A DNA stretch of 64,000 bases, from the NCBI GenBank assembly GCA_035610835.1, contig CM069446.1:1007001-1071000 (forward strand), given 5' to 3'. A model generated the notes under the pieces. It ran no database searches. It was not told where the DNA came from and was given only the letters and a program-made list of their open reading frames with translations. Shown piece by piece: positions 25,501-36,967 of the stretch. Position 1 is the stretch's first letter. Each line of letters opens with the position of its first letter. The stretch comes from Ophiura sarsii. Taxonomy: Eukaryota; Echinodermata; Ophiuroidea; Amphilepidida; Ophiuridae. A program made the translations under genes and the position numbers.

Positions 25501-26737
25501 AAAGTAGATTTTCTTGCAGATTTACATTTCTGATCATAAATCGGACATACATTCCAAGTTACAGAGCGATACGATTCCTATTTACCTCAAAATCATGGTT
25601 TTAGAGTGAATTTAGACTAGAGTAAAATAAGTTGTCGGACTAAAATCGACAATCCGATAGTTTATTTTCACTCTAAAACCATGATTTTGAAGTAATTAAG
25701 AATCGTATCGCCCTGTAACTTGGAATGTATGTACGATTTATGATCAGAAATGTAAATCTGTAAAGAAAATCTGCTTTCAATTTTTTTTTTCGATGTTGAG
25801 GGCGTTTCCTGGAAATATCATTATAGTATACCTTTAACTGATGAAAGACCACCATCAAATTGATGTTGGCAACATCTTTATGACATTTTAGTGTTCATTT
25901 CAAATCCTTTTCATTTCAAAGCTAAGTTTTACCATTACAAAACAGATTTGTCAGAAACATTTCCCAACTATCTCACGAATATACTGAACCAATACTAGGC
26001 ATGTTTGTGATTATTTTATTGCATTTATCATGGTGATTCTAAATATGGAAATGAAATTCAATAATGTTGACATTTTAAACTAAACCAAACTAGTCATTTG
26101 TATCCACATGCGGCAGTCAATGAATGTTCTCCCATGCATGGAATGGAACCGGGCACTTCAACATGAGGTGTCATAGTCTTTTGGTTTATGAAGATATAGT
26201 TGCATATAATTGTGACAGCAACTGTCCAAAAAAACCAAAAAAAAGTTGCTCTCATTTTCAAAAACATTCTACTTGATTCCCCTTTTTTGTGATTGGGCTG
26301 GAAAGACCCTGCTGTGAACAATCAAGTACCATCACCCCCCCCCCCCCCCCCCCCCCCATGCCTACACATGATATACAAATTATGTTTAGTAAAAAATAAC
26401 CCCTTTTGGGGTCAATATACACTGATTGAAAAAGGGGTTAACTGTAGACTGTGTGTCTTATAATGTCTTACTGTTTTTGTAATAATGACAAAGACAATGG
26501 CATAAAAAGGGTAAATAAATGACAAGGAGAAAAGTAGTTACATTTAACCCCTTTTCAGTTGGTGTGTAAAGGGTTATTTTTATTTTTAAATGTTAACCAG
26601 GTATTTGTAAGTGTGTAATACCCGTAAACGAAATCATCAGTGATATTATATTCATTCTCTCGCAAAGAACATCCACGTGCACGTCCACGTGTAGAGCGTG
26701 CTTGAGGAACTTTAGGTCGAGCACCTGACGAAGCCAT
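16562..26737 (-). CDS. ZNFX1: ZNFX1-like SF1 helicase with NFX1-type zinc fingers, C-terminus truncated at a transposon
   Basis: The model is complement(join(16562..23213, 25303..25413, 26622..26737)), 2292 aa, with all phases agreeing. ZNFX1 proteins bind RNA: in nematodes they act in heritable small-RNA silencing, and in vertebrates in dsRNA-triggered antiviral signalling. In the large frame (residue 1 at 23293) I see a Gly/Arg-rich N-terminus with a 121-codon tandem duplication. The Walker A GPPGTGKT is near residue 838, the Walker B-like VEEAAE near 1194, GDHQQLRP near 1222, QHRMRPE, NYQGEEND near 1376 and ALSRAKKG near 1414. From about 1480 to 2230 there are about 13 CGHxC modules, two of them an almost identical 79-codon duplication. 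The last 14 or so residues (after EPCPSQC) come from antisense Penelope-like sequence, and no RZ-type finger follows. The human protein is 1918 aa. Confidence 0.9.
18420..18740 (-). repeat. 79-codon zinc-finger duplication in the ZNFX1-like gene
   Basis: 'ttcatccatagttttatcta' occurs at 18431 and again at 18668, 237 bp apart. The two protein copies share CKETCKCPEIVDKTMDECGH and CGHICPEACGSSC with few changes, so one NFX1-type module pair was duplicated recently. Confidence 0.85.
22490..23180 (-). repeat. in-frame tandem duplication inside the ZNFX1-like exon
   Basis: The segment starting at 'gatgctagcatt' at 22505 recurs at 22868, an offset of 363 bp or 121 codons. Both copies encode the same blocks (DFPHDSSPR, NWRSSTYQHQQTGY, HVNSPSRVWEGRAQRPHSAA). 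Small differences are multiples of three, so the frame is kept. Confidence 0.85.
23336..25030. repeat. paired direct repeats in ZNFX1-like intron 2
   Basis: About 150 bp at 23336-23490 ('gaagaggccatcttaaacaa', 'ccccacaccccatc', 'acaagtaagcgtttc') recurs in diverged form at 24849-25015 in the same orientation. Between them lies a short element remnant at 23817-23951 with 'ggctccgcgcctg' and a run of C. Confidence 0.6.
25303..25413 (-). other. ZNFX1: ZNFX1-like coding exon 2
   Basis: Acceptor 'ttttacag' and donor 'gtaatgg' bound 111 bp. It joins the large exon as ...QSYQPY-R-NNQTVG, completing an Arg codon across the junction. Its start (TTTSGARSG, then RSTYDRSWRENE) resembles exon 1, which suggests exon duplication. 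A palindromic MITE begins 28 bp upstream of the exon. Confidence 0.8.
25442..25837. mobile_element. palindromic MITE, TTAA-flanked family, copy 1
   Basis: The whole 396 bp folds back: 'ttaaaggcatattatgtgat' on the left and '...atagtatacctttaa' on the right, with 'cattccaagttacagagcga', 'gattttgaagtaatt' and 'cactctaaaaccatg' arms meeting near 25640. TTAA at both ends suggests a piggyBac-type target duplication. Related copies are at 43866-44003, 47616-47990 and 56723-57090. Confidence 0.85.
26335..26357. repeat. poly(C) run of 23
   Basis: Uninterrupted C run in ZNFX1-like intron 1. It is one of many in this window. Confidence 0.9.
26622..26737 (-). other. ZNFX1: ZNFX1-like coding exon 1 with start codon
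   Basis: The ATG (26737) is preceded by an acceptor-like 'gtctacag' and one base, implying a 5' non-coding exon upstream. The exon encodes MASSGARPKVPQ and then Arg-rich RSTRGRARG, and ends with two bases before donor GTATTA. Those two bases complete a Gly codon with exon 2. Confidence 0.75.
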
Positions 26738-27031
26738 TCTGTAGACAATAAACATAAACATTGGATAAGACAAACTGACCATGCTAAACTCCATATTATT
26801 GTTTTGGTTAGATAATCGAGTCAGAAGTGTAGATGAGTTTTTCATAACTGGGGCAAGAAATAAAAGGAGCAAGTGCAAGTGAACCAACAGACCTCAACCA
26901 ACCCCCCAAAAATGGTCACTTTGAGCATTTTGAGCACACGAATGCTTTTCAAGCATTGTTCTTTATATTTACACACTAATGCCCTTCTTCCAAATTGAAG
27001 CGAACCAAATATTCGGGTAATTGCCCTACCA

Positions 27032-27057
27032 CCCCCCCCCCCCCCCCCCCCCCCCCC
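27032..27057. repeat. poly(C) run of 26
   Basis: Uninterrupted C run about 300 bp upstream of the first ZNFX1-like coding exon, so possibly within its 5' non-coding region or promoter. Confidence 0.9.
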
Positions 27058-27898
27058 ACACTCCCTCACTGGCTACGCAACTGAAACGGAAACGAGTAGG
27101 CTATGTGTTTTTACCTGACCTGAATATTTGTCATTATGTGATGCCCATATTTCTTGTGATTATGTGCTTTGTATTCATTCCAATGTAGTTTCTGACCATT
27201 ATTAGGCTAAAGCTCAACGCAAGGGTAGGGTTTGCCAAGACATTTTGTTAATCAAAGGTAGTGTGCTCGAGCACTGTTGTAACGAAGATTAAGTGTGCGT
27301 TTTCAACCACAACGGGGGCCCGCCTAAATTGATGGGTTAGAATCATGTGTGTCAATTCAGGTACTACAGAATATAGACATGTTTCTTCCACCCGCTTGCA
27401 GCAATGGGCGCAGAAGTGAGGATCATTAAACAAGTACACAAAGTATGGTATCTTTAATCGAAAATACATGCCAACCTGGCTCTTATCTTATCAACAACAT
27501 CAAATGAATAATATTATTCTTGTTCCGACTGGATTTCTAAATATTATTACATGATATGTACACTTGACGCCAACTTTGACTTTTGATCATATCAGAACTT
27601 TGATCGATCATATCAGAACAAGGTCTCTCTGGCTTTGACCATATCAGAACAAAGGTGAAACAAATATCAATTCACATTTTAATACTATAGGTTTTCCCGT
27701 TCATTTTAAAACATTTTTTAAACAAGTTAGTCGCAGCAGCTAACAAATTACCGGTAGTCCTAAAATTATATTGTTGACGTGCATTTCTCAACTTCAATTT
27801 AGTCTTAGCTATCACTGTTAAAAATATCCGTAAATTTACGGACTCCGTAAAATGAAATATGCCGTATTTTCTGCGTAATTATACGGATTTTCCGCTAA

Positions 27899-28602
27899 GG
27901 CCCCTTGCAATTAAATGTGAGTTTACTGTTGCCCGCGCGCGTCCAAAAGTCACCCGCGTGATATATGTAATATTTCAAAAATATTTAATTATTTCATTGT
28001 TTACAGCTTTTTCATAAGCTTTTTAACACTTTTCTGATGATAAAATTAGCCGATGAGCCGCATTGCAATACTTCCGGGTTGGGAAAACATTTCTGGGAAG
28101 TAACAAACTCTGCACGAAACTTGCAATTGTCTCTTTGTATTGAAATGTGTGCATTTGAAGCATATTCGTAGGCACGGCAATTGATTACTGCGCAATCGCT
28201 TCAGCGCATGACGTCACATCAAAACCGCCGAACTTTTTTTTGAGTTTTCTAGTGCATTCTGTGTAATATTTCAGGTTTGTTTACGATCGCAATCTTTAAA
28301 ATTCTCCGAGCTAGCGTAACGATTCTTTTTTACAAACATCGATCGAGTATCTCATTAATATTCAAAATAGGGATGCAAATATGAGTAGACTCCTTTATAA
28401 AAGAAACAAAATGCAAAGCCAAGGCAGTAGGTGGTGGTAGGATATAATTAACATCATTTGAATTGTATTCGTACCTTGGATAATAGATAACAATGCCTAC
28501 AATATTAAATCAGGTGACTTTACCCCAAAATATTACAATATTAATATTAGATCCTGCTTTTCAAAAACGCAACAGTAAACTCACATTTAATTGCAAGGGG
28601 CC
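27899..28602. mobile_element. Harbinger-like non-autonomous element, 36-bp near-perfect TIR, TAA duplication
   Basis: The left end 'ggccccttgcaattaaatgt' continues 'gagtttactgttgc' and is complemented exactly at 28568-28602. TAA stands outside both ends (27896-27898 and 28603-28605), the 3-bp duplication typical of PIF/Harbinger. The 704-bp interior has no transposase frame. Just to the left, 27826-27895 is rich in 'ccgtaaatttacgg'-type palindromes. Confidence 0.8.
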
Positions 28603-30354
28603 TAATGCAAATACTAATTATGCTAATTAGCGTGATTACAATCAGCCACATTGGCCCAAACACCTGCACAAAATATAGTACATCTATTAAGTAAACACTG
28701 TTATTCCACCAACAACCATGTAAAGATGTTAAAACTCGTGTTAATGGTATGTTTATTTTACGGAATGAAAAATATTGTCTGGACATTTTGCTGCCGGAAC
28801 CAAAAAGTACGTTCGTAAAATGGCAGCAAAATTTCCAGAAAATATTTAGTGGCTATACTTTCTAAACAAAAGCAGTTAAAAAAGCCAAATTAAATTCTTC
28901 TGGTATTTAACACATCAGTTATCACAGAGTGTAAATGATTTTGACATTGCATGATTTTAATACCAGGTTAAAAATGAAACTGCAATTGTATAATGCAAGC
29001 GGATAGATTATGCGATGATAAAATAATCGATTTTACGCTCAGATGCTTACCCAGATTCACGGGTTTATTCACGCATTCATAATCTTTTATTAATTTTTTT
29101 ATAATAGACTATTGGAAATATTGCCAATAAAATCAATATTTGCATTAAGGCGACAAATAAAACCCAGGTCAGAAAATTTCGAACACGTACATGTAGGTCA
29201 TTGTTATCATTACATTTCAGCACTGTTAATACCGTGATCTCAGGGCACTGGTTAGGGAATTAAATGTTATATACAATGGCGAGAAATTTGAAAGACAAGT
29301 TTATGGTACACATTAAGATTTAACATACGTTAGGAGTGTTAATATTGGCGCTTGATTTATAATGTTGATCATTGTCAATTTTCAGTGCCCAGAGACCATG
29401 ATGTTTATAGTTCTGAAATTACATGATAAAAGTGACCCACATGTTAGAGATTTTCCGTGAGAGAAAGGGGTAAGACTTACAGTTTAACATGGCAGGTCGC
29501 GACACTACTCAAACAAACTATGTTTATAGCCGCCTATTCATTGCTAGGCTTATAGTTAACGTCGTAAGAATAATCCTCCTTGAAGTGGCCTTTACAGACT
29601 ATTGTTTAGCCGCGATCGACCTCCATGCTCGAGCGGATTTGATCTGTGATTTGATGACACTTGTTTTTATCATGCACGTGCTTCGGTCGGCTCACAAATA
29701 GTGGTCGGCTTTACAGAAAGGAATCATCACGCGTCATTCACTGCAATGATGGCATAATGCATACAATCCATTCAGTTTATTCTTTGAATTGACGCGGGAT
29801 TTTTGAAAGTGATGTAAACTCGCATAGATACAAATGGGATTTTTAGCTTCTTATAGTTTTGGTGAACAAAGTTCAGTAGTCTGCCTCGATTCTGCTGTAT
29901 ATATCAGAAATGTAGCAATATTTGATTCAATATTACATTTTTCGGTCAACTTCGGTGTAAAATTAAGGTTTCGCTGTGCGATAATGACATATTCTCTTTG
30001 GCAAATTCCCCATTAGGAAACATGGTCTCAATAACATCTTGTTGATTGCGAAATTTGCTGTATACAGAAATAGGTGCAATGGTTCAAAACCGTCATTTCA
30101 AAATATCCAACATGATATCATGAAGTACCATAACACTGAAAAACACGTGTGGAAAAAATCTCTTAAGAATACTCTCGACCAAAAAAAATGAGACGTTTTC
30201 CACATGCTTTTTGTATGATTGAATTATATTATATTTTGTAATTTAGTGTATGTTTTAGTACGTCATTCTGTATTTATGCATAGTATAACTATATTCATGC
30301 AATATATAGTCCACTTATCGATGTTACTCTAACAGTTATCCACATACATTGTGT
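28603..30354. other. no gene; diverged foldback remnant
   Basis: 28800-29000 contains 'tgattttgacattgcatgat' and neighbouring sequence similar to the right part of the element at 37967-38635, so it is a diverged relative. I found no supported exon in the rest of this stretch. Confidence 0.4.
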
Positions 30355-30362
30355 ATTCTAAT

Positions 30363-31192
30363 CAGTGGCGTAGCCAGCTTTCCTTGTCAGGGGGGGCAAA
30401 CCCATTTTCTTCCCGATCTTGGAATTTCATCCCGTTGTACAAAAAAAAAATCGCGCGCTACGCGCGCATGTGACCCCCAAAATGCAAACTTCTCTCGCTT
30501 GTTTATAACCAAAATGTACCTTAAAGTCCCCAATCATGCCAAAATTAAATGTCAAATCGAAAATGTTTCCCCACTACGCCCAGGTGTTTCTGGTAAGGGG
30601 TACAAACTATCATTAACTAAACAGGAATAAAACAATAATGTGATAGTCAAAACTTTATTGATCGACAATGCTGCTTTAAAAGGCAGTCGTTTCAAAATGA
30701 TACAATAAAACTATATATGGTCTTATACAAACATTCAAGGGGTTATTTCGTGATCCTAGCATGCTGTTTTTATGATGTATCAGTATATAGCCATAAAAAA
30801 TTGATGCACAATTATGTGCTATATATCATATCATTTACCTTTTTGATAATTTCCCCTTTTTCTTCCTTAATTCCTTCCTCTCTCTCTCACCATTATCTTA
30901 TCTTATTTTTTTCTCTCTCCCTTCTTTTCCTTCCCGATTTTCCATCTCCCTTTCCCTCTTTTCTCCTCCTTATCCTATCATTTACCTTTTTGATAATTTC
31001 CCCTTTTTTTCTTCCTTTTTATTCCATTTTTTCCTTCCTCTCTCTCCCCTTTATCTTATCTTTTTTTTCTTCTCCCTTCTTTTCCTTCCCGATTTTTCGC
31101 TGTCTTCCCGATTTTCCCGGTCAATTTTTTTCAGGGGGGGGGGGGGGGCATTCTGCCTCCCCCCCCCTTGCACCCCCCTGGCTACGCTACTG
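30363..31192. mobile_element. hAT-like non-autonomous element with 8-bp target duplication
   Basis: The left end 'cagtggcgtagccag' and the right end (reverse complement 'cagtagcgtagccag') form short TIRs. The 8-bp direct repeat ATTCTAAT flanks both sides (30355-30362 and 31193-31200). An 8-bp duplication with CAG-starting TIRs is typical of hAT elements. The interior is C/T-rich with two copies of a 'tatcatttacctttttgata' block, which explains the 158-codon low-complexity frame. G and C runs lie just inside the TIRs. Confidence 0.85.
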
Positions 31193-31200
31193 ATTCTAAT

Positions 31201-33084
31201 TGATTTGTAATCATATATTTAATGTATATTTGATTTGTCATAGCAGATGAAAAAAATAAAAAGAGAAAAAAAACTTCGGTCACGATCATATCATCATAAT
31301 TCGGTACGATATATGAGTAAGTTTATTTTGAACTATGTCTGAATTACAGGAAATTGCAGGAAATATATGAAAATAACCAAATTGTCGGACTTATTTCTTA
31401 AGAATTCACAGTTTAGAAACCAAATTTCCCTAAACAGAATGACGTATTCAATAATTCGTAACTTTCCGAATATACCGCCGATTTCGGTAGAAGTTATGCT
31501 GAAATGTTTGTTTCCATGAGATCTCATTCGGTGGTGTAAAATATTATCACGCAAGCTTACGAGGGTCCAAACATCCATTGTCTTAATTAAGAAAATAGAT
31601 GTTATGCCCCTCGTACGCATGCGTGATAAAAGTTTACAAAAAAATCTAGAAACACTTTAAGTGTGATACGTACACAGGACGTCAAAACCACTCGAGTGTG
31701 GAGGTTGATCGCGGTTATGGTCACGTGTTATGAACTCGCCTCCCAATAGGGTGGTGCCGTTACATTTTTTAGTTTTATGCTGTCATTTTCCTCAAATAAT
31801 TTCAAAACCACAAAAGCTATCTCAACAAATTTGGTATCATTTTAAAGCCCAAATAACAAGCTATCTGCTTGCAAAATGGCATTGGTATAGCTAATACAGA
31901 AGGGGAGATACAGCTGTTTGATGTTTGGAGACCAGGGGTGGTGCTGGAAGGGTGCCGCTGGAAGGGGTGCCTCCTGTACAAACTCAATGGGGATAATCAA
32001 ATAATGGCGATAATCTTTGTTCTTTTTACAATAACTAGTCATCCTCTAATGTTACAAACACCATTCTGGTCCCCATTTTAAAGGATATTTAGTAGTCTTT
32101 AAGTATGTGGTTCAACAGACTTGTCTAGACAAACTATTTGTAACAAACTAATTAATTATGGATAAGACCATGATAATCAGCTTTCTTCCTATATTCGCTA
32201 CACAGTCAACATGAATAATCAGCCTCAATTTACCGGATTTATAAAAATGACTATAACAGAAAAAGGTTTCAACCTATGATAGCAAAAGTATACATTTTTG
32301 GAAAGCTTGTAGCTAGAGGGATTCAGAAATGCAGTTTATATCAGGGAAGGGTTCATCCTTAAACAAATATTTCTGAAAATTCTAAAAATATATGAAATAA
32401 AAAATGGAGATATTCACTAGCCGGTATAATTACCATACCGACGTAGTAACTTTGACAATTGTATATCATCTAATGGGTAATTTCATGAGGAATTCAAATA
32501 TGTAAAGTAAATAATGATAGGGGTAGGTATAAAAAATATATGGATCTCAAATTAAAAATTAAAAAAACTCTGATATTTTTCCGAACATTTCCGATCATAC
32601 CATTTTAGTTCTTGGTCGTACTATAATTTTAATGGCATATTTGGTTTTCTCGTGCAATTTCCCTTCAGAAAATATATACCTTTACTACCTCAGGGGGTAT
32701 ACAAGCAAATATAAATGTGTAAAGTTAAAATCATGTCGTGAAAGCCAAAATCCGTGTGTAACGCGAAAGGAGGCGAGCTTAAAACACATGAGTTACATGA
32801 CCCTATACATATGTCTTGAAAGGCCGATTCAAGGGGATTATTCTTACGATATACAACTTAGGGTGATAATTGATCATGAAAGAAGGGAATAGGATTAGAA
32901 ATAGGGCTAATCTACGATTCAGCTCCTCTTCTATTACCTGCCATGAGTTTAACCCCCTGGGCACTACCTGTCTTTCGTACAATAATTCCCATTGGTCAAT
33001 TACATGATATAATCATTTTGATGACCAATTACAGTTTTGCTTATAAATATTGTATGCTAATATTTTTGAAAATTGTAATTACTA
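31201..33084. other. no gene recognised
   Basis: I see AT-rich DNA without splice-supported exons. 'gtatacatttttggaaag' near 32288 is shared with the foldback element at 48723. Confidence 0.35.
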
Positions 33085-33768
33085 GCGGCGTACCCTCGCT
33101 ACGCTCGGGTGCTCGCTACGCTCGGGTCCTCGCTAGATGGTTATGCCACATTACCTACCTCTGAAACCACATAAACCCCCTACAACACCCCCAAACCAGG
33201 TTGATTTAAAACCATATCCCTTTTAAAGGCATTATAACCCCCATACAACCCCCCCCCCCCCCCCAAATCAGGTTGATTTATAACCATGTCCCTCCTAAAC
33301 CATTTACCGTGGCTACTTAATTAACCCCTATACCTCTCAAACCGCATCAAGTTAACCTTCAGTACTTTTAAAAACACATAAACCCTCTACAATCGCCCCA
33401 CCCCCCCCCCCCTCCTCCCCCTCCCCCCACTGCAACTACACCAACCAGGTGGATTTATAATCATAACCCTCCTAACCATTTCCCGCGGCTACTTCATTAA
33501 CTCTTAACCCTATCCTAAAACATTTCCCGTGGTTTACAGCCCCCCCCCCCCCCCCCCCCCGGCCCATGCACACACCCAAACCAGTTTGATTTATAATCAC
33601 AACCCTCCCTAAACCATTTCCCGTGGCTACTTCATTAACCCTCGGTCCCTTAGATTGTTTGGCATGCCAACTTAAAGTAAAGAAATCAGGTTGTTTCATT
33701 AACCCCCGCAAAACGCTATCCATTATAACCCTAGGCCTATCCTAAATCATTTCCCGTGGTTGCAGGTG
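33085..33768. repeat. poly(C)-rich dispersed repeat, copy A
   Basis: It starts with 'actagcggcgtaccctcgct' and consists of diverged subunits containing 'aaccaggttgatttataacc', 'cctcctaaaccatttcccgt' and 'ggctacttcattaacc', separated by runs of C (about 33250, 33400 and 33541-33560). Another long copy is at 62510-63400, and a partial one at about 41100-41690. Confidence 0.75.
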
Positions 33769-34000
33769 CACTGAGCCAAAAAAGAAACTTATAAAAAAAA
33801 AAGAAACTTATAAAATTTTAACAGATCACCAAATAAAATTCTGTGCATGAAAATGTACCAAATTTGGATACAATATTACTAATATTACTATTAATATTGT
33901 ATCCAAATTTGGTACATTTTCATGCACAGAATATTATTTGGTGATCTGTTAAAATTTTATAAGTTTCTTTTTTTATATAAGTTTCTTTTTTGGCTCAGTG
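33769..34000. mobile_element. palindromic MITE
   Basis: 232 bp form an almost perfect palindrome: 'cactgagccaaaaaagaaac' at the left is complemented at the right end, and the arms run to 'ttggatacaatatta' in the centre with a loop of only about 20 bp. The TIR start resembles mariner-type MITEs. Confidence 0.85.
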
Positions 34001-34225
34001 TATTTATTGAATGCCCCTCGTAGCCTATCATGTAATATTCCACCATTTGGCGATGTGAATTATCAGCAGAATCCGCCCATAGCTTTACCAGAATGTAAAC
34101 AGCACGTGTATCAAAAAGAACGCAACATTTTTTGTCGAGAGCTGTACGGTCACAGTATAGGTCTATTTATTCTATTTATCACATAGTCAAATTACAACGA
34201 TATAGATTATTTACTCGCTGAGATA

Positions 34226-34575
34226 CAGTGGCGGATACAGGGGGGCAGAGGGGACGGGCGCCACCCGTAACATTTTACAATATACCTTTTGTGTGTACGC
34301 AACCCCCCCCCCCCCCCCCGCCCCCCCCCCCCCCCCCCCCCCCCCCCCGTAAAATTTGACAATATACCTTTTTTGTGTACCATTTTACCTTTTTCAGAGA
34401 TATAGGTAGGTTCTGTCGGTACATTTGCCACTTGTACCCTGCGATTTTTTTGCCGGTTTTGGGACAACCACATCGCTACCCCGCCCCCCCCCCCCCCCCC
34501 CCCCCCCCCCCCCACACACACACACTTTTTGTTGGTGTCAGCCCCCCGTACATTTTTATCCTGGATCCGCCACTG
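34226..34575. mobile_element. hAT-like MITE with long C runs
   Basis: The left TIR 'cagtggcggatacaggggg' is matched by the reverse complement of 'cctggatccgccactg' at the right. The interior carries C runs of 17, 28 and about 28 (34303-34348 and 34484-34512) and repeated 'acaatatacctttt'. The flanks share only part of a target duplication. Confidence 0.65.
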
Positions 34576-34859
34576 ACTGATATTAAAGGTATAAGTAGAG
34601 AAGTGCAAAACACGTTTTACATCGTTCGTTTTAAAAACTTGGATTTTGCCTGTCCGATTAGTGTTATGGATTAACAGTTTAATAACTATGTAACTTTAAT
34701 GTCTGGAATGGTTTATCTTAATTTCCTTTGTTTGAGTAAGGTGGTACATAAAATCATTGAATCGTGCAATCTGATAATCATTCGAGCATTTGAATACGTC
34801 AATCACCCTTAAGTTCTGAACCACCGATTCGCTATGATTGCCACATGTCTATGATACGT

Positions 34860-36900
34860 TCTTTAAATAATAAAATAAATAATAAATAACATTTATACCG
34901 CGCCTTTGCCTATGGATACAAAGCGCAAAAACATGAAAAATACAACAGCAAAAAGAAATACCAAGGAGAATTAAGGAAACAGATGATTTTTGAGTTTGGA
35001 CTTGAAACATTGTACACTAGTGGCATTTCTAATAGCTACAGGTTATTTATTCCACAAACGTGGAGCCACTACTGAGAAGGCTCTATCCCCAGCAGATTTC
35101 TTGATGAAAGGAACGACAAAATTTATACTGTCAGCAGAGCGTGTTTTCATATTGCTTTGAGTTTGTTTCTTAACAAGACAGTCTTGAATATACTGGGGAC
35201 AGAGCCCTTCCAAGGATTTGTACACATACAGCATTGTCTTATACATAATACGTTCATTTACTGGTAACCAGTGTAATTTAGCCAACAATGGGGATACATG
35301 CTCACGTCTGGGCTTGAGACACACCAGTCTTGCACACTTGTTCTGCAAGATTTGCAACCGTTTCAGATCTTTCTTAGATATACAATTTAGCAAAATATTA
35401 CAATAATCAAGACGAGAAAGAATGAGAGCTCTAACAACGTTGTGACAGGTATCAACATCAATATATGGACGGATTCTACGAATGTTTCGTAGGAGCCAGT
35501 TGATGGATCTACACAACTTTGTTACATGGTCAGACATACACATTTTACCATCGAAAACAACCCCAAGATTGCGAATAGTCTTAGACGGTAGAACCTCAGT
35601 ATTGTCAAGAAAAAGACTGACCTTACCTAACCTTTTCAAATTATAAGGAGATGCCGCAACAAAGAATTCAGTCTTGTCTTTATTCAACTTGAGTTTGTTT
35701 TCAATCATCCATTGCTGAATGTCAGCAACACACCTTGAGAGTCTAAACAGCGCACATTGAACGTCACCAGGAATATTGGGATCAACTATCAGATAAACTT
35801 GCATATCATCAGCATAAATGTGATAATCCACGTTATGATGGCGTAATATTTTGCCGACAACATGAGTGTAGTACACAAAACATAATGGCCCTGTAACCGA
35901 GCCTTGAGGAACACCAAAACGGAAATAAAAGTCTTTAGAATATGAACCAGATACAAATACCCTACAGGATCTGTTAGCAAAATAAGAGCTGTACCACATA
36001 TGAGCAGTACCAGTGACACCAAAGTCATCTCTGAGCCTTTGCATCATAATGTCATGGTCGACCGTGTCAAATGCGGCTGATAGGTCTAGCATCAGCAGCA
36101 ACACAACCTTTTTGTCGTCTAAAGCGCGCAATATGCTGTTGTGCACACACGCCAATGCGGTCTCAATACTATGCTGACCTCTATAGGCTGATTGCAAAGG
36201 CTCAGAAAGGCCATGTGTCTCAGTATATGCTCAATAACTTGTAAAGACGCACATTTCTCAAGTACCTTAGATGTAAAATGTAAATTTGAAACAGGTCTGT
36301 AGTGCTTAAGCTGATTACGGTCAAGAGATGCTTTTTTTGGAACAGGTGTCACAATGGCCTTGTGCAGGTCATCGGGGAATAAACCTGATTGTAGCGATGT
36401 GTTTACAATTCTACACAACGTGGGAAGCAGAACGTCAACATGTTCTTTGACTAGCCAAGTAGGCATTGGATCCAGCACACAACTTTTATTGGGACACTTT
36501 CTAATGATCCCAAGCAGTTCTTCATTTGTCACACGCTGAAATTCTGAAAATAGACACGTAACAGGGGTTGATCTGCGATATGATTCGGTTGTGATGCTAC
36601 TATCACTACTTGTTATGCTGTCAACCTCATCACGTATCTACTTTGCCAACAAAGAACTGTCCGAAATCATTAGCTAGATCACGGGAGAAACAGTGTCTGG
36701 TATAGCCTTATTTGATGTATATAAGAGTTCATTTACAGTCTTGTACATGTCCTTACACTGCAGTTGTTAAATTTACCCTCAAAGTATCCTTTCTGATACA
36801 ACTTGAATTTCTTTCATAAATTAAAGTTCACAATCGATGCATCTTAAAACAAGGACAGCATTTTGAGGTTCGAGCAGCACCAAAATGTCCCATTCCCATT
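34860..36900 (-). pseudogene. non-LTR retrotransposon (CR1/L2/Jockey-like) reverse transcriptase
   Basis: Two minus-strand frames carry one RT. At 36119-36532 it has 'SCVLDPMPTWLVK', 'TPVPKKASLD' and 'HYRPVSNL'. After a one-base shift at about 36190, 35043-36197 has 'LDLSAAFDTVDHDIM', 'GVPQGSVTGPLCFVYY', the catalytic 'YADDMQVYL' and 'LNKDKTEFF', then the tail 'LHWLPVNERIMYK' and 'FSVVAPRLWNK'. The catalytic YADD is present. The endonuclease is missing upstream, apart from a few further codons to about 36620. The frame shift and 5' loss mean it is not autonomous. The 34866-34935 A/T repeat with 'cgcctttgcctatgg' is probably its 3' UTR. Confidence 0.85.
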
Positions 36901-36967
36901 CACAACAGACTAACAATGACTGATTCATACCAAACAATTACTTCCTTTACTGGACTATTAGTAGTAT

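Noticed and set aside
30717..31193. 158-codon open frame on the plus strand
   Set aside because: It is low-complexity Ser/Phe/Leu/Pro from a pyrimidine tract inside a hAT-like element.
34207..34674. Open frames rich in Gly or Pro
   Set aside because: They result from long C runs in a MITE. Similar frames at 15040-15324, 33472-33723 and 63137-63367 were left out for the same reason.
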